DNA of 64,000 nt, from contig NZ_FXBL01000004.1 of NCBI RefSeq assembly GCF_900177325.1, positions 124,001-188,000 on the forward strand, read 5' to 3'. Below the pieces are notes generated by a model, which saw nothing but the letters and a program-made list of their open reading frames with translations, ran no database searches and was not told the DNA's origin. Source of the stretch: Mesorhizobium australicum. GTDB taxonomy: Bacteria; Pseudomonadota; Alphaproteobacteria; Rhizobiales; Rhizobiaceae. The position numbers and the translations under genes were made by a program. The stretch's first letter is position 1, and each line of letters opens with the position of its first letter. This document shows positions 44,403 to 52,272 of this stretch, piece after piece.

Positions 44403-44878
44403 CAGGCATTCCTCGCGGCGATCAGGAGCATGGCGACTTCACGGCTCATTTTCCTTAGTTTCCCACCGGCTGTCTGCTTATCCCAGAAGGAATCGTCGGC
44501 CACGTAGTCGTCTACATTGCGCTCGCCATAAGTCCTGCTGATCACGCCCTTGGTGAGCTGCTTTACAGAACAGACCGAGCCCGCGGCGGCGATGACAACA
44601 CCGCGAACTTCGGCGCTCTGCAACATCCCGAGCTTTGCAGATCCCTTCCCCATCACCGCGCTGGCCTTCACGACCACACCGTCGATTTGATTCTCTCTTA
44701 GATAGTCGGCGCACTGTTGATGAAGCACATTATATGCGGTGGCCCGGTCGCCGTTCTGGACCTTCCAAGTATCGTCTGCGAGCACGACAAGTGGCTCACT
44801 TTCGTCGTCCGGGATTTCGGCATCGACGTAGATTACGCCTTCTTTCGAGGCGCTGAGCCCCAACCATCGCTTTGTCAT
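44402..44878 (-). CDS. Kinase-coupled protein of unknown function, possibly RNase H/RuvC-fold
   Basis: 158 residues starting MTKRWLGLSASKEGVIYVDA. Predicted beta-strands at the N-terminus, QIDGVVVKASAVMGKGSAKL in the middle and VKQLTKGVISRTYGERN towards the end resemble DUF3010/RuvC-like RNase H folds, whose partner motif is often K-x2-GG near the centre. I cannot place all acidic catalytic residues, so nuclease activity is uncertain. The stop overlaps the kinase ATG. The ATG at 44878 has a GGGG-rich SD; a longer frame to 45049 looks non-coding. Confidence 0.6.
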   Translation of the reverse strand: MTKRWLGLSASKEGVIYVDAEIPDDESEPLVVLADDTWKVQNGDRATAYNVLHQQCADYLRENQIDGVVVKASAVMGKGSAKLGMLQSAEVRGVVIAAAGSVCSVKQLTKGVISRTYGERNVDDYVADDSFWDKQTAGGKLRKMSREVAMLLIAARNA

Positions 44879-45050
44879 CCAGCCCCCCGGTTTTTTGCGG
44901 CATATTGATACAACGTAGATGACGATTGGTGAAGAGAACGAGAATGGGGCCGCCGCACCGCCGATGCTCAGCAGGCGTGCTCTTGTAGGACAATTCCGCA
45001 TTTGACAGCCGCGGTATTCATCACGGAAGCGGCGGATCGAGGCCGCCACA

Positions 45051-45467
45051 TCAGCGCGAAAGGGCGGATACCCCGAGAGCGTTGAGATTGATCATGGCCG
45101 CGATGCCGATGAAGAACCCAACAGTGCCGCAGAGCAGGTTGAGTGCAACGCCCGAGTCGATGGCGTTCTTCGCGACCCCATGAACGAGCGCATAGCCGGC
45201 AATCGCGGCAGGCACCGCGAAGACGGCGAGAGCGATGAGACGCAGAACCGGGTTCTTCGCAAAGCCGAGAACAGCGATCACCAGCCCGATGGAAAGGAAC
45301 GCCGCGCCGATCGCGGCAAGCCCCGACATCAGGAAGCCGGCGCCAGCGCCATAAGCAAATTGAGCAGTCGAAAGGCCAACCATGAAGGGCAGGGCGTAGA
45401 TCGCAAGATTATAGGCGATGATGCAAAGCGCGATCGACAGGGAGACAGCGAGCAGGATCAGCGTCAT
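45051..45467 (-). CDS. Small polytopic membrane protein
   Basis: 138 residues with about four hydrophobic segments (LILLAVSLSIALCIIAYNLA, GFLMSGLAAIGAAFLSIGLV, and two more near the C-terminus) and little else. The ATG at 45467 is chosen because TGGAGG lies five bases upstream; a GTG at 45479 would overlap that SD. No family is recognised. It lies 173 nt upstream of the kinase partner and 165 nt downstream of the DUF2493 gene on the same strand. Confidence 0.75.
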   Translation of the reverse strand: MTLILLAVSLSIALCIIAYNLAIYALPFMVGLSTAQFAYGAGAGFLMSGLAAIGAAFLSIGLVIAVLGFAKNPVLRLIALAVFAVPAAIAGYALVHGVAKNAIDSGVALNLLCGTVGFFIGIAAMINLNALGVSALSR

Positions 45468-45631
45468 GGAAGCCTCCACATGAATGGTTGAGGATCACGA
45501 CAGGCTGCCGGAAGGTACGCTCCGCCTGCGACTATGCTACTTCGCCGGTTCTGCAAGGATGCTTCATCAAAGCCATCAGCCGGTTGCGTAGTCAAGTATT
45601 GGCGGCTGAAGCAGCCGCCCGAAGCGGCGCT

Positions 45632-46567
45632 TTACGCGCCACCGTCGAACTTCAATACCGGGATGCCGAGCTTGCGGGCCTTGTCGCCGAGGTTTTCCTG
45701 GATCCCGGTTCCGGGAAAGACGAGGACGCCGACCGGCAGGACGTCCAGCATGGCGTCGTTGCGCTTGAAGGGCGCGGCCTTGCCGTGCTTCGTCCAGTCG
45801 GGCTTGAAGGCGACTTGGCGCACACCGCGATTGTCCGCCCATTTCGCGGCGATCAGTTCGGCGCCCTTCGGCGAACCGCCGTGCAGCAGCACCATGTCCG
45901 GGTGCTTGGCATGGACCTGATCGAGCTTCGCCCAGATCAGGCGATGGTCATTGTAGTCGAGACCGCCGGTCAGGGCGACCCTGGGGCCGGAGGGCAGCAT
46001 CACCTCAGTCTCGGCGCGGCGCTTCGCGGCGAGGAAATCCCGGCTGTCGATCATCGCGGCGGTCAGGTTGCGGTGGTTGACCATCGATCCGGTGCGCGGC
46101 CGCCAGGCGGTGCCGGTGTGGCGCTCGAAGGCTTCGGCGGAGAGATCGCGGAAGAGTTCCATGCTGTTGCGCCGCTCGATCAAGGTCTGACCCTCTGCCG
46201 TGAGGCGCTCCAGCTCGACCGACTTCACCTCGCTGCCGTCCTGTTCCCGCTGGAGGCAGCGCTGCGCCTGCTCGTTGTCGTCAAGCTCGCGCTCGACCCG
46301 GCCGGCGGCGCGGTGGAAGAGATTGACGGTCGACCAGAGCAGTTCGTCGAGGTCGGGCTCGAGGCGGGTGTCGCCGAGTGTGGCGACGAGGGCATCAAAG
46401 ATGTCCGCGACCGCGGCGGCGACCTGATTGCCCTCCGGCAGCGGCCTCGGATCGGCTTCATCCTGAAACGGACGCCAGCCATAGAGCTGGAGTTCGGTGA
46501 GGACATGATCGGTTGGGGATGAGGTGTGGTTCGGCTCGAAACCTGCGTTTTCGTCTTCATTCATCAT
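45632..46567 (-). CDS. DUF2493 domain protein (SLOG/YspA-like C-terminus)
   Basis: 311 residues. The C-terminal third reads RVALTGGLDYNDHRLIWAKL, MVLLHGGSPKGAELIAA and VLVFPGTGIQENLGDKARK, the nucleotide-binding Rossmann-like fold of DUF2493, related to SLOG domains that sense or process nucleotides. The N-terminal 170 residues are helical and element-specific. ATG-ATG at 46567 begins the gene; a much longer frame upstream is a shadow of the toprim gene. Function in conjugative elements is unknown. Confidence 0.85.
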   Translation of the reverse strand: MMNEDENAGFEPNHTSSPTDHVLTELQLYGWRPFQDEADPRPLPEGNQVAAAVADIFDALVATLGDTRLEPDLDELLWSTVNLFHRAAGRVERELDDNEQAQRCLQREQDGSEVKSVELERLTAEGQTLIERRNSMELFRDLSAEAFERHTGTAWRPRTGSMVNHRNLTAAMIDSRDFLAAKRRAETEVMLPSGPRVALTGGLDYNDHRLIWAKLDQVHAKHPDMVLLHGGSPKGAELIAAKWADNRGVRQVAFKPDWTKHGKAAPFKRNDAMLDVLPVGVLVFPGTGIQENLGDKARKLGIPVLKFDGGA

Positions 46568-46935
46568 CGGGAGCGTCCTTGTCTGGAGACCGCGCCCATC
46601 GCGGCCTTCGCAGGCGTCGAAAGCCCGCGGGCGGGACGGACTGGCACCCTCGCGCTCCCGCGAGGGCTTTGATGGCCGGGTTCGGGCTATTTTGTTTCGC
46701 GCTGCAAAGGCGGCTGATCCGGGGTCCCCATGCGACCCGTCGCGTGGGGTGGTCAGGCGCCGGCGGAAAATATCCCGAACGCGGCCATTGCCTGGCCGGC
46801 CCGCTTGTGGGCCGATCGCCCTCTTGAGAAGGCCGTGGGCGCCGGACTCTTCGACAACGAAGGATGTTTCCCGATGATGAGCGGAGGCGGCAGGTGGAGA
46901 CGCCCGGGGACCGCGCCTCGTTCCCGCCGATCTCC
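46568..46935 (-). promoter_or_regulatory. Leader region of the DUF2493 gene with two stem-loops
   Basis: No ORF with coding character is seen in this 368-bp gap. A hairpin CCGCG-ATGGG-CGCGG (46604-46590) lies 22 nt before the DUF2493 start and corresponds to the ssb and 51,230 leader hairpins. Upstream of it, CCCTCGCG-CTCC-CGCGAGGG (46647-46666) is a perfect 8-bp stem, and CACCCTCGCGC here recurs upstream of the 51,230 gene. Confidence 0.45.
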
Positions 46936-47982
46936 TCACCCTTCCATGAAACGGCTGACGTCTTCGGGGTGAAGCTGTTCCTTCAGTGTCGCCCGGAGGG
47001 CATCGACGCCGCGCCAGCGCAGATCCTCGTTGAAGTCCCCGGCGACCGGCGACACCGCAATTGCCTCGATCCCGACGCTCGTCGCTCTGGCGATCAGGCC
47101 ATTTCTCGCGCCGTCCCCGGCCGGGTCGCGATCGCGCAGCACATAGAGCCTGCGCAGCGTCGCCGGGAACCGACAAGCGGCAAGGTGAGCGGCCGAGAGC
47201 GCCGCCAGCATCGGCATCTGGGGCAGGACCATACGGGGCGACAGCACGGTCTCGATGCCCTCCCCGGCCGCGAGCACCCGACCTGCCACCCCGAAACGGA
47301 CGGCGTGCCCGAGAAGGTCGCCCATCGCCCGCCGCGGTGTCTTGACAGGCGCCTTGCCCGAACCGTCGGGGCTGAGCCAGGTGCGGTGCGCCCCCGTCTG
47401 CCGTCCGGCGAGGTCGGTGACGGAAGCGACCATCGCCGGCCAGATCTCGGTGGGCGAATGCTCGTCGGGCCGATAATAGCAACGCGGATGGAAACGCAGG
47501 CTTGTGGTTTCGTGCAAAGCCGTAATGCCGCGATTGCGGAAATACGTCTCTACAAGCGTGCCGCCGACCGGCTGCGACATGGCGAAGAGCCGCCGTGCCG
47601 CTTCAGGCGACCCCGACGAGGCCATGCCCGGCGCCCTGCCGGTCGGCGTCCTCGTCTTGTCCGGCTCGGGATGCGGCAGAGAGAGGAAACGGCGGGCTTC
47701 CTCGGCCACGTCCTTGAAGTCGACAAGGCCGAGCGCCTCGCGGATGACGTCGAGGAGATCGCCATACTCGGCGGTTGCGGCATCGGTCCAATGCCCGGCG
47801 GCGCCGGGACCTGATTCCGGTCCGCTGAGCCGGACGAACATCGACCGGCCGGGCGTATTGCGAACGTCGCCCACCGTCCAGTAGCGGCCCTGGCGCCGTC
47901 CGTTGGACAGGTAATGGCGGCAGACCGCCTCGGCCTGCCGGCCGAGACGGATCGCCAGTTCGGAGGCGTCGTGACGGGCCAT
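46936..47982 (-). CDS. Toprim-domain primase/DUF7146-like protein
   Basis: 348 residues. The N-terminal DUF7146-like part (VGDVRNTPGRSMFVRLSG, GHWTDAATAEYGDLLDVI) is followed by a toprim fold: AAGEGIETVLS with the catalytic Glu and LRDRDPAGDGARNGL with the Asp pair. Likely a primase-like enzyme acting on transferred DNA. The ATG overlaps the stop of the decayed methylase/helicase gene upstream (ATGA). Confidence 0.87.
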   Translation of the reverse strand: MARHDASELAIRLGRQAEAVCRHYLSNGRRQGRYWTVGDVRNTPGRSMFVRLSGPESGPGAAGHWTDAATAEYGDLLDVIREALGLVDFKDVAEEARRFLSLPHPEPDKTRTPTGRAPGMASSGSPEAARRLFAMSQPVGGTLVETYFRNRGITALHETTSLRFHPRCYYRPDEHSPTEIWPAMVASVTDLAGRQTGAHRTWLSPDGSGKAPVKTPRRAMGDLLGHAVRFGVAGRVLAAGEGIETVLSPRMVLPQMPMLAALSAAHLAACRFPATLRRLYVLRDRDPAGDGARNGLIARATSVGIEAIAVSPVAGDFNEDLRWRGVDALRATLKEQLHPEDVSRFMEG

Positions 47983-49426
47983 CAGGCAGCCTCCCGCTCG
48001 CCGATACGCTCAACCGGCCAGCGGTCGAGCAGTCTGGCGAGCACGGCCGGGCCGTTCGCATCAACCGGTACGAACATGCGCAGCTTCCACGAGATGATTT
48101 CGTGGAAGAGGCCATAGGCGGTGAGGCGCTCCCGCATCGTGTCGGTGAAACCCGACAGCTCGATGCGGTTGGCACCCATCACGCGGGTCCGGCGAAGCTG
48201 GAGGCCCTCGGAAAGATCGAGGATCGTCCGGCCGTCCATCAGCGCGATGAAAGCCTCGTCCGGCGTGAGCGCGGTCGCGCCGGTCGTGGTCGCGTTGGCG
48301 GCCGAGGCCGGCGAGACCTTGCGGCCGATGATCCGCTCGCCCGCGTCGGTCTGGAGCCGATAGACGCGGGTGGACTCGTTCGGCACGCCCGCCGACGGAT
48401 CGACCGGCAGCCGGGCGGGCAGATGTTCGGCCAGCCAGCCGATCAGCGTGGCCACATCAGGCGCGACGCCGAGAGACGCGGGAAACACGGTCGGATCGTC
48501 GGCGGGCAGCTTGTCGATGACGGTGAGCCGTGTGGGAATCGTCGTGCCGTGCTTTGCATAGACCGAGCCGTCGATGGCAGCGGAGAAGACGACGCGGCCG
48601 CGCTCCTGCAGCCGGGCGAAGGCTGCTGACCAGGCCCGATTGTCGGGCGCGAAGCCGGCGCCGGTGATGGTCACCAGACGGCCGCCGGGAGCGAGACGTG
48701 CCAGCGCCGACGCGACATGGCGGAACGCGGCGTCGGCCATGCGGCCCCCGACATTCGCCATGACCGAGAACGGCGGGTTCATGAGCACGACGCTCGGGAT
48801 CGCCCGTGGATCGAGATGGTCGTCGATCTGGGCCGCGTCGAAGCACGTGACAACCAGGGCCGGAAAGAGGAGAGAAAGGAGGCCGGCGCGGTCTCGGCAA
48901 GCTCGTTGAGCGCGAGCGAGCCGCCAGCGATCTCGCCGAAGATGGCGAGAAGCCCTGTGCCGGCCGAAGGCTCCAGCACACGATCCGCCGGGGTGATGGC
49001 GGCGGCCGTTGCGGCGGCCAAGGCCAGCGGGATCGGCGTGGAGAACTGCTGGAAGGTCTGCGCCTCCTCGGAACGGCGCGTGTGTGTCGGCAGAAGACCG
49101 GTGATTTTCGACAGGGCGGAAAGCCGTGCAGCCGGAGATGCGGCTTTACGGAAAAGCGCACGTCCGTATTTACGGAGAAACAGGACGGTCGCGGCCTCGC
49201 TGGCGTCATAGGCCGTCTTCCAGTCCCAGGCGCCGGTCGCGTCGGACGTACCGAAGGCCGACTCCATCGCGCTGCGCAGAGTGGCGGCGTCAACGCGCTG
49301 ACCGCGCTCAAGATGGGGAAGGAGCAACTGCGCCGCCGCGAAGATCGCGGAAGAGGTGTCGGGATCGTGGACGGCCGGAAGCAACGCGGCAGCGGGCGCC
49401 GCTGCGGACGCGGAAATCATGTTCAT
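47982..49426 (-). pseudogene. Strawberry-notch-type methylase-helicase gene with internal deletion and frameshift
   Basis: Two frames together give the N-terminal methylase part (ADRVLEPSAGTGLLAIF, then LMNPPFSVMANVGG) and directly after LPVDPSAGVP the C-terminal domain of the same family (NESTRVYRLQTDAGERIIG to the end). In full-length relatives about 1,000 residues with the helicase lie between these parts, so it is missing here (junction near 48,389). In addition the frame breaks near 48,885-48,892: LNELAET should continue RAGLLSLLFPALVV but needs one extra base. Start ATG at 49426. Either a dead gene or a mini-version plus a sequencing error. Confidence 0.75.
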
Positions 49427-49436
49427 GGGGAGGACC

Positions 49437-49526
49437 TCGGGAGAGCGGGACAGGATCGAGCCGCGCAGCGCTCTCTTTCAACCGCACCGGCTCACATCCG
49501 TCCCGGCCGCTCTCTCCCTCTGACGC
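49437..49526 (-). ncRNA. radC-motif-like structured leader upstream of the methylase pseudogene
   Basis: The most diverged of five related leaders. On the transcribed strand it has CAGAGGGAGAGAG, then CGGGACGGAT, GGTTGAAAGAGAGC and ATCCTGTCCCG, so the outer stem (CGGGAC with GTCCCG) is kept. It lies 11 nt before the start codon. The known radC RNA motif is reported upstream of DNA methylase genes, which fits. Confidence 0.5.
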
Positions 49527-49579
49527 ATCGGCCCTGACACATCGCCGGCAAGACATGGCTCAGGGGATCAGTGGGAGGG

Positions 49580-49975
49580 TCAGGGATCGCGCGCGCCGGC
49601 GATGATCGCCTCGCCGCGAGCGACCGCCCACGAGGCTCTTTCGACCCATTCGTCCGATGACGCGCGATCCGCGAGGCGGTCCGCGACCAGCATCTTCAGG
49701 AGGCCGAGCAGGATCTCGAAATGCGCGGCCTTGCGCTGGATCGTCTCCCCGAAATGCGAGGGGACGGGAATCGGCGGGCTGGAATAGGCCGCATCAGCTC
49801 CCTCCCAGATCCCGGTGACGTAGTTCTCTCCTGCCGAGTCGTGATCGAACTTGCCGGTCGTCCATTCATCGTCCTCAACAGCCAGGCGGCAGGCGGCCGC
49901 GGGCGTATCGGCGGAGTAAGTGCGGTGCCGGTAAACCGGGAGGTGATAGGTGACCTCGATCGTGTATTCGGGCAT
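49580..49975 (-). CDS. Element protein of unknown function
   Basis: 131 residues starting MPEYTIEVTYHLPVYRHRTY; the middle is acidic (VEDDEWTTGKFDHDSAGENY) and the C-terminus helical and Ala-rich. The N-terminal strands with periodic aromatic residues resemble those of the next small protein, suggesting paralogy. CAGGAG precedes the ATG and a stem-loop leader precedes that. No known domain is recognised. Confidence 0.75.
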   Translation of the reverse strand: MPEYTIEVTYHLPVYRHRTYSADTPAAACRLAVEDDEWTTGKFDHDSAGENYVTGIWEGADAAYSSPPIPVPSHFGETIQRKAAHFEILLGLLKMLVADRLADRASSDEWVERASWAVARGEAIIAGARDP

Positions 49976-50315
49976 GAAATGGCTCCTGAAACGACAAAGC
50001 CCGGCGCGACGGCCGGGCTGGGTTGGCTGGATGTTGCGGCGGTCGAGGCGTGGGCGCCGGGTGGATGCGGTCGCTGTCGAACTCGACATCATCCGCGATG
50101 GCATTGCGACCATCGGCCGTAACGCGGTCGATGAAGACGATGATGCCTTCGCGCCGCTCATCGATGTCGATATGCTCGGGACGGGCCATCGATTCCATGG
50201 CGGTTTTCGCCTGAACCTTCGCCTTCTCGATTGCTTCGGCGTCCGAGCCGGCCTCGACGGTGAAACCGTCGTATGCGCGCATCCAGAAGCCGATCTTGAC
50301 GGTGTATTCGCTCAT
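49875..50315 (-). CDS. Element protein of unknown function, C-terminus probably abnormal
   Basis: The first about 90 residues (MSEYTVKIGFWMRAYDGFTV, then AEAIEKAKVQAKTAMESM) are well-formed and similar in style to the neighbouring protein. After DSDRIHPAPTPRP the sequence turns Pro/Arg-rich, runs through a terminator-like hairpin and continues 101 nt into the next gene. That suggests the natural stop near 50,040 has been lost. GAGG lies before the ATG at 50315. Function unknown. Confidence 0.6.
   Translation of the reverse strand: MSEYTVKIGFWMRAYDGFTVEAGSDAEAIEKAKVQAKTAMESMARPEHIDIDERREGIIVFIDRVTADGRNAIADDVEFDSDRIHPAPTPRPPQHPANPARPSRRALSFQEPFHARIHDRGHLSPPGLPAPHLLRRYARGRLPPGC
49983..50018 (-). 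promoter_or_regulatory. Hairpin plus TCGTTTCAGGAG leader, copy 1
   Basis: GCCCGGC-cgtcgc-GCCGGGC followed by TTTGTCGTTTCAGGAG on the transcribed strand, immediately before the 49,975 gene. The same hairpin-(T)TTCGTTTCAGGAG arrangement occurs at 52209-52249 and 52773-52793. It could terminate the upstream gene while supplying the SD of the next, or act as an attenuator. Confidence 0.5.
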
Positions 50316-50325
50316 GGCTCGCACC

Positions 50326-50874
50326 TCACGCGGCTTGGAACAGCGCAGCGCGAGCAGCCTGCCGCCAGGAGGGATCGACCAGCCGGCCCTCGAGTGCGCT
50401 CGCGCGGAAGCGAAGGCTGCGAGCGGTGCTATGGTTGTCCCAACCGGCCTCGAACGAGGCTTCGCCGCGCAACTTACTGGCCTTTTCCACGATCAGCCGG
50501 GCTTCGCCGTCGGAAGCGACGGGTTCGCACCACCTGACGCTGCGCCGCCACGGCTCGCCTGCGAGAACCAGGCAGTGCTCGCCGTCGCGGACGATGAACA
50601 GACGGGGCAGGAAGCCGAGAGCACCATCCTCGCCGGTGGCGATCTCGTCCTGTCGAGCCAAGCGTTCGACGCAGGCGATGGCCTCGGCGAGCGATGCGCA
50701 TTGCGCCAGCTCGACCGTGTGCGGGACGGTATAAGAGCCGTAGATCGGATCGTCTTCCGGGTACTCGATTTCGCCAAGGCAATCGACTCGCAGCGGGAGC
50801 TTGCGAGCGGCGGTAAGGGTGGCGATGGCCCGCGCAACCGGAGCGGCGGCGGATATAAGAGTGAACGTGTCCAT
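50326..50874 (-). CDS. Element protein of unknown function
   Basis: 182 residues starting MDTFTLISAAAPVARAIATL. IEYPEDDPIYGSYTVPHTVELA and FIVRDGEHCLVLAGEPWRRS suggest a mixed alpha/beta domain, and the C-terminus is helical. Found in the accessory region with other short, structured-leader genes. GGAGA is the SD. No recognised domain. Confidence 0.75.
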   Translation of the reverse strand: MDTFTLISAAAPVARAIATLTAARKLPLRVDCLGEIEYPEDDPIYGSYTVPHTVELAQCASLAEAIACVERLARQDEIATGEDGALGFLPRLFIVRDGEHCLVLAGEPWRRSVRWCEPVASDGEARLIVEKASKLRGEASFEAGWDNHSTARSLRFRASALEGRLVDPSWRQAARAALFQAA

Positions 50875-50880
50875 TTCGGT

Positions 50881-50960
50881 TTCTCCGTGACAGGCGACGG
50901 AAGCCTCTCTTCCGACCCTCATCCCGTCACGGCCAAACCGGCCGGCCTCTCACTCTCGGC
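50881..50960 (-). ncRNA. radC-motif-like structured leader of the 50,874 gene
   Basis: Outer stem CCGTGACGGG with CCTGTCACGG (one G-U pair) encloses an inner hairpin GTCGGAAG-AGAGG-CTTCCGTC. The 5' side begins GAGAGTGAGAGG. Base changes relative to the parB and ardC copies keep pairing, so the structure is conserved rather than the sequence. The 3' arm runs into the SD (CACGGAGA). Confidence 0.65.
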
Positions 50961-51065
50961 TCCGCCCCCCTTTACCGCTGCGGGTGGCGGGCCTGATCCC
51001 GCCGCACGCGATCGCGGCCCGGATGCGCTGTGCGTTCCGGGCCGGGTGAGTGAGGCGCATTCGCC

Positions 51066-51230
51066 TCACTGCCAGGGATCGAGTTCCAGTTTCACCATTT
51101 CCTCGTCGCCATCGAATTCATCGGCGGGCATGGCGCCGTGGGTTCCATCGCCAGCCTGGAACACGACGATCGAGACCATCAGCGTGGCGGCGAGGCTGGC
51201 GGCGAAGGCGGTGGCATCTGCGTAGGACAT
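51066..51230 (-). CDS. Small single-span membrane protein
   Basis: 54 residues: MSYADATAFAASLAATLMVS with VVFQAG forms one membrane segment, followed by an acidic tail (EFDGDEEMVKLELDPWQ). AGGAG is ten bases upstream of the ATG. It carries the CCA-loop leader hairpin also seen before ssb. Function unknown; the consistent leader supports it being a real gene. Confidence 0.6.
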   Translation of the reverse strand: MSYADATAFAASLAATLMVSIVVFQAGDGTHGAMPADEFDGDEEMVKLELDPWQ

Positions 51231-51655
51231 GGGTTCCGGCTCCTGTCTTGGAGGCGGGGGACCATCCCCCGCGCGACAGGCGCCCGAAGTGTCTGACCGG
51301 ATCTGCAATCACCCTCGCGCGTTCGGGCAAGCCCCGAATCCGCAAGGGCGGCACGCTCGCGTAAGCCGACCCCTTCGGGGTTGATTGACGAAGAGACGGT
51401 TCGGACCAAGGTTTGCGAATGGAAGCGGGGGTGGTGCCTGGTCTCTGGCTGGAAGCCGGCACCCGTCGCAGGTGCCGCTGCCTTCGCCGCCAGCTTTCCC
51501 CCATGCCGGTCTTCTCGCAACGCTGTTACAGGCGGCGGAACCCGTCCCCGGAAACCACGATGGCGGCCCATGCGCGCTGGATATCGACTCTGGCAGGCTC
51601 GATGTCTGTGCTCAGCACGACATGGCCTGGCACGGCCAAACGGGCCGATACGGGA
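51231..51655 (-). promoter_or_regulatory. Long leader/intergenic region with CCA-loop hairpin
   Basis: No coding signal is seen. GCGGGGGA-TGG-TCCCCCGC (51272-51254) is a perfect 8-bp stem 23 nt before the 51,230 start, sharing GGGATGGTCCC with the ssb leader. Downstream in plus coordinates are CACCCTCGCGC (near 51,310), a small CCCC-TTCG-GGG stem near 51,373, and CGGCACC-N7-GGTGCCG (51457-51477), which may end the gene at 51,656. Confidence 0.45.
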
Positions 51656-51936
51656 TCAGCCCCAAAGTCCGTCCGCGATCTCGCGGGCGGTCATGGCGCG
51701 GGCCCTCTGCAGCAGATCGTCACCGCAGGTATCGATATGGCCGTAGAACCGCGCCCGGCCGCCGTTCGCGTTCCAGTCGGCATAGCAGCAGTATTCACGG
51801 GCATCGAGCCCAAAGCCCCGCGCTGCTTCGGCTCCACGACGATGGTGATGCCACCACGGGTTTCCTCCCACCGAAGCGAGCGCTCCGCGGGAGGATTGCG
51901 GCGGTCCTCGGCGAAGATCTCATTCACCGTCATCAT
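51656..51936 (-). pseudogene. Small element gene broken by a frameshift at a G run
   Basis: The start MMTVNEIFAEDRRNPPAERS with ITIVVEPKQRG is in one frame, preceded by an ideal GGAGGGA SD. The end (GFGLDAREYCCYADWNANGG through MTAREIADGLWG) is in another. One additional G in the GGGG run near 51,820 would join them as a 93-residue protein. Function unknown. Same type of lesion as at 40,732. Confidence 0.7.
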
Positions 51937-52201
51937 GCTGTCCCTCCGTCTTCGCTTTCGGGATAAAGCCGGTTGGATCGTCAGGATCAGGCGGCAGGTA
52001 GGCGTCATAGGGATTGCCGTCTGCAAGATGGCCGAACGGCGTCATGACGTAATCGCCGTCCTCCGCACGCCCCACGGCGCACAGGACGTAGCGCGGCTCG
52101 CGGGTGACGGCATCCATGCACTCCATGAGTGCGAGATTGCCGTCACCTGCCGCGCGTAGCAGCGTGTTGAAGTTGGTGCGCGCGTAGTCGGGAATGGCCA
52201 T
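51920..52201 (-). CDS. DUF6117-like small protein
   Basis: 93 residues, MAIPDYARTNFNTLLRAAGD, ALMECMDAVTREPRYVLCAV, and an acidic C-terminus with FGHLADGNPYDAYLPPD. It resembles the DUF6117 proteins common beside parB on such elements; function unknown. Its last 17 bases overlap the start region of the next small gene. The SD (CAGGAG) is part of the second hairpin-leader unit. Confidence 0.75.
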   Translation of the reverse strand: MAIPDYARTNFNTLLRAAGDGNLALMECMDAVTREPRYVLCAVGRAEDGDYVMTPFGHLADGNPYDAYLPPDPDDPTGFIPKAKTEGQHDDGE

Positions 52202-52208
52202 GGGTTTC

Positions 52209-52249
52209 TCCTGAAACGAAAATGGCCCGCGGTCATTCGACGGCGGGCC
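52209..52249 (-). promoter_or_regulatory. Hairpin plus TTTTCGTTTCAGGAG leader, copy 2
   Basis: GGCCCGC-N12-GCGGGCC followed by ATTTTCGTTTCAGGAG and then, six bases on, the ATG at 52,201. The T-rich stretch after the stem makes it a plausible terminator for the 52,749 gene, whose stop lies 24 nt before it. Confidence 0.55.
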
Positions 52250-52272
52250 AGGTGAGCGGGAATGAGCGATGG

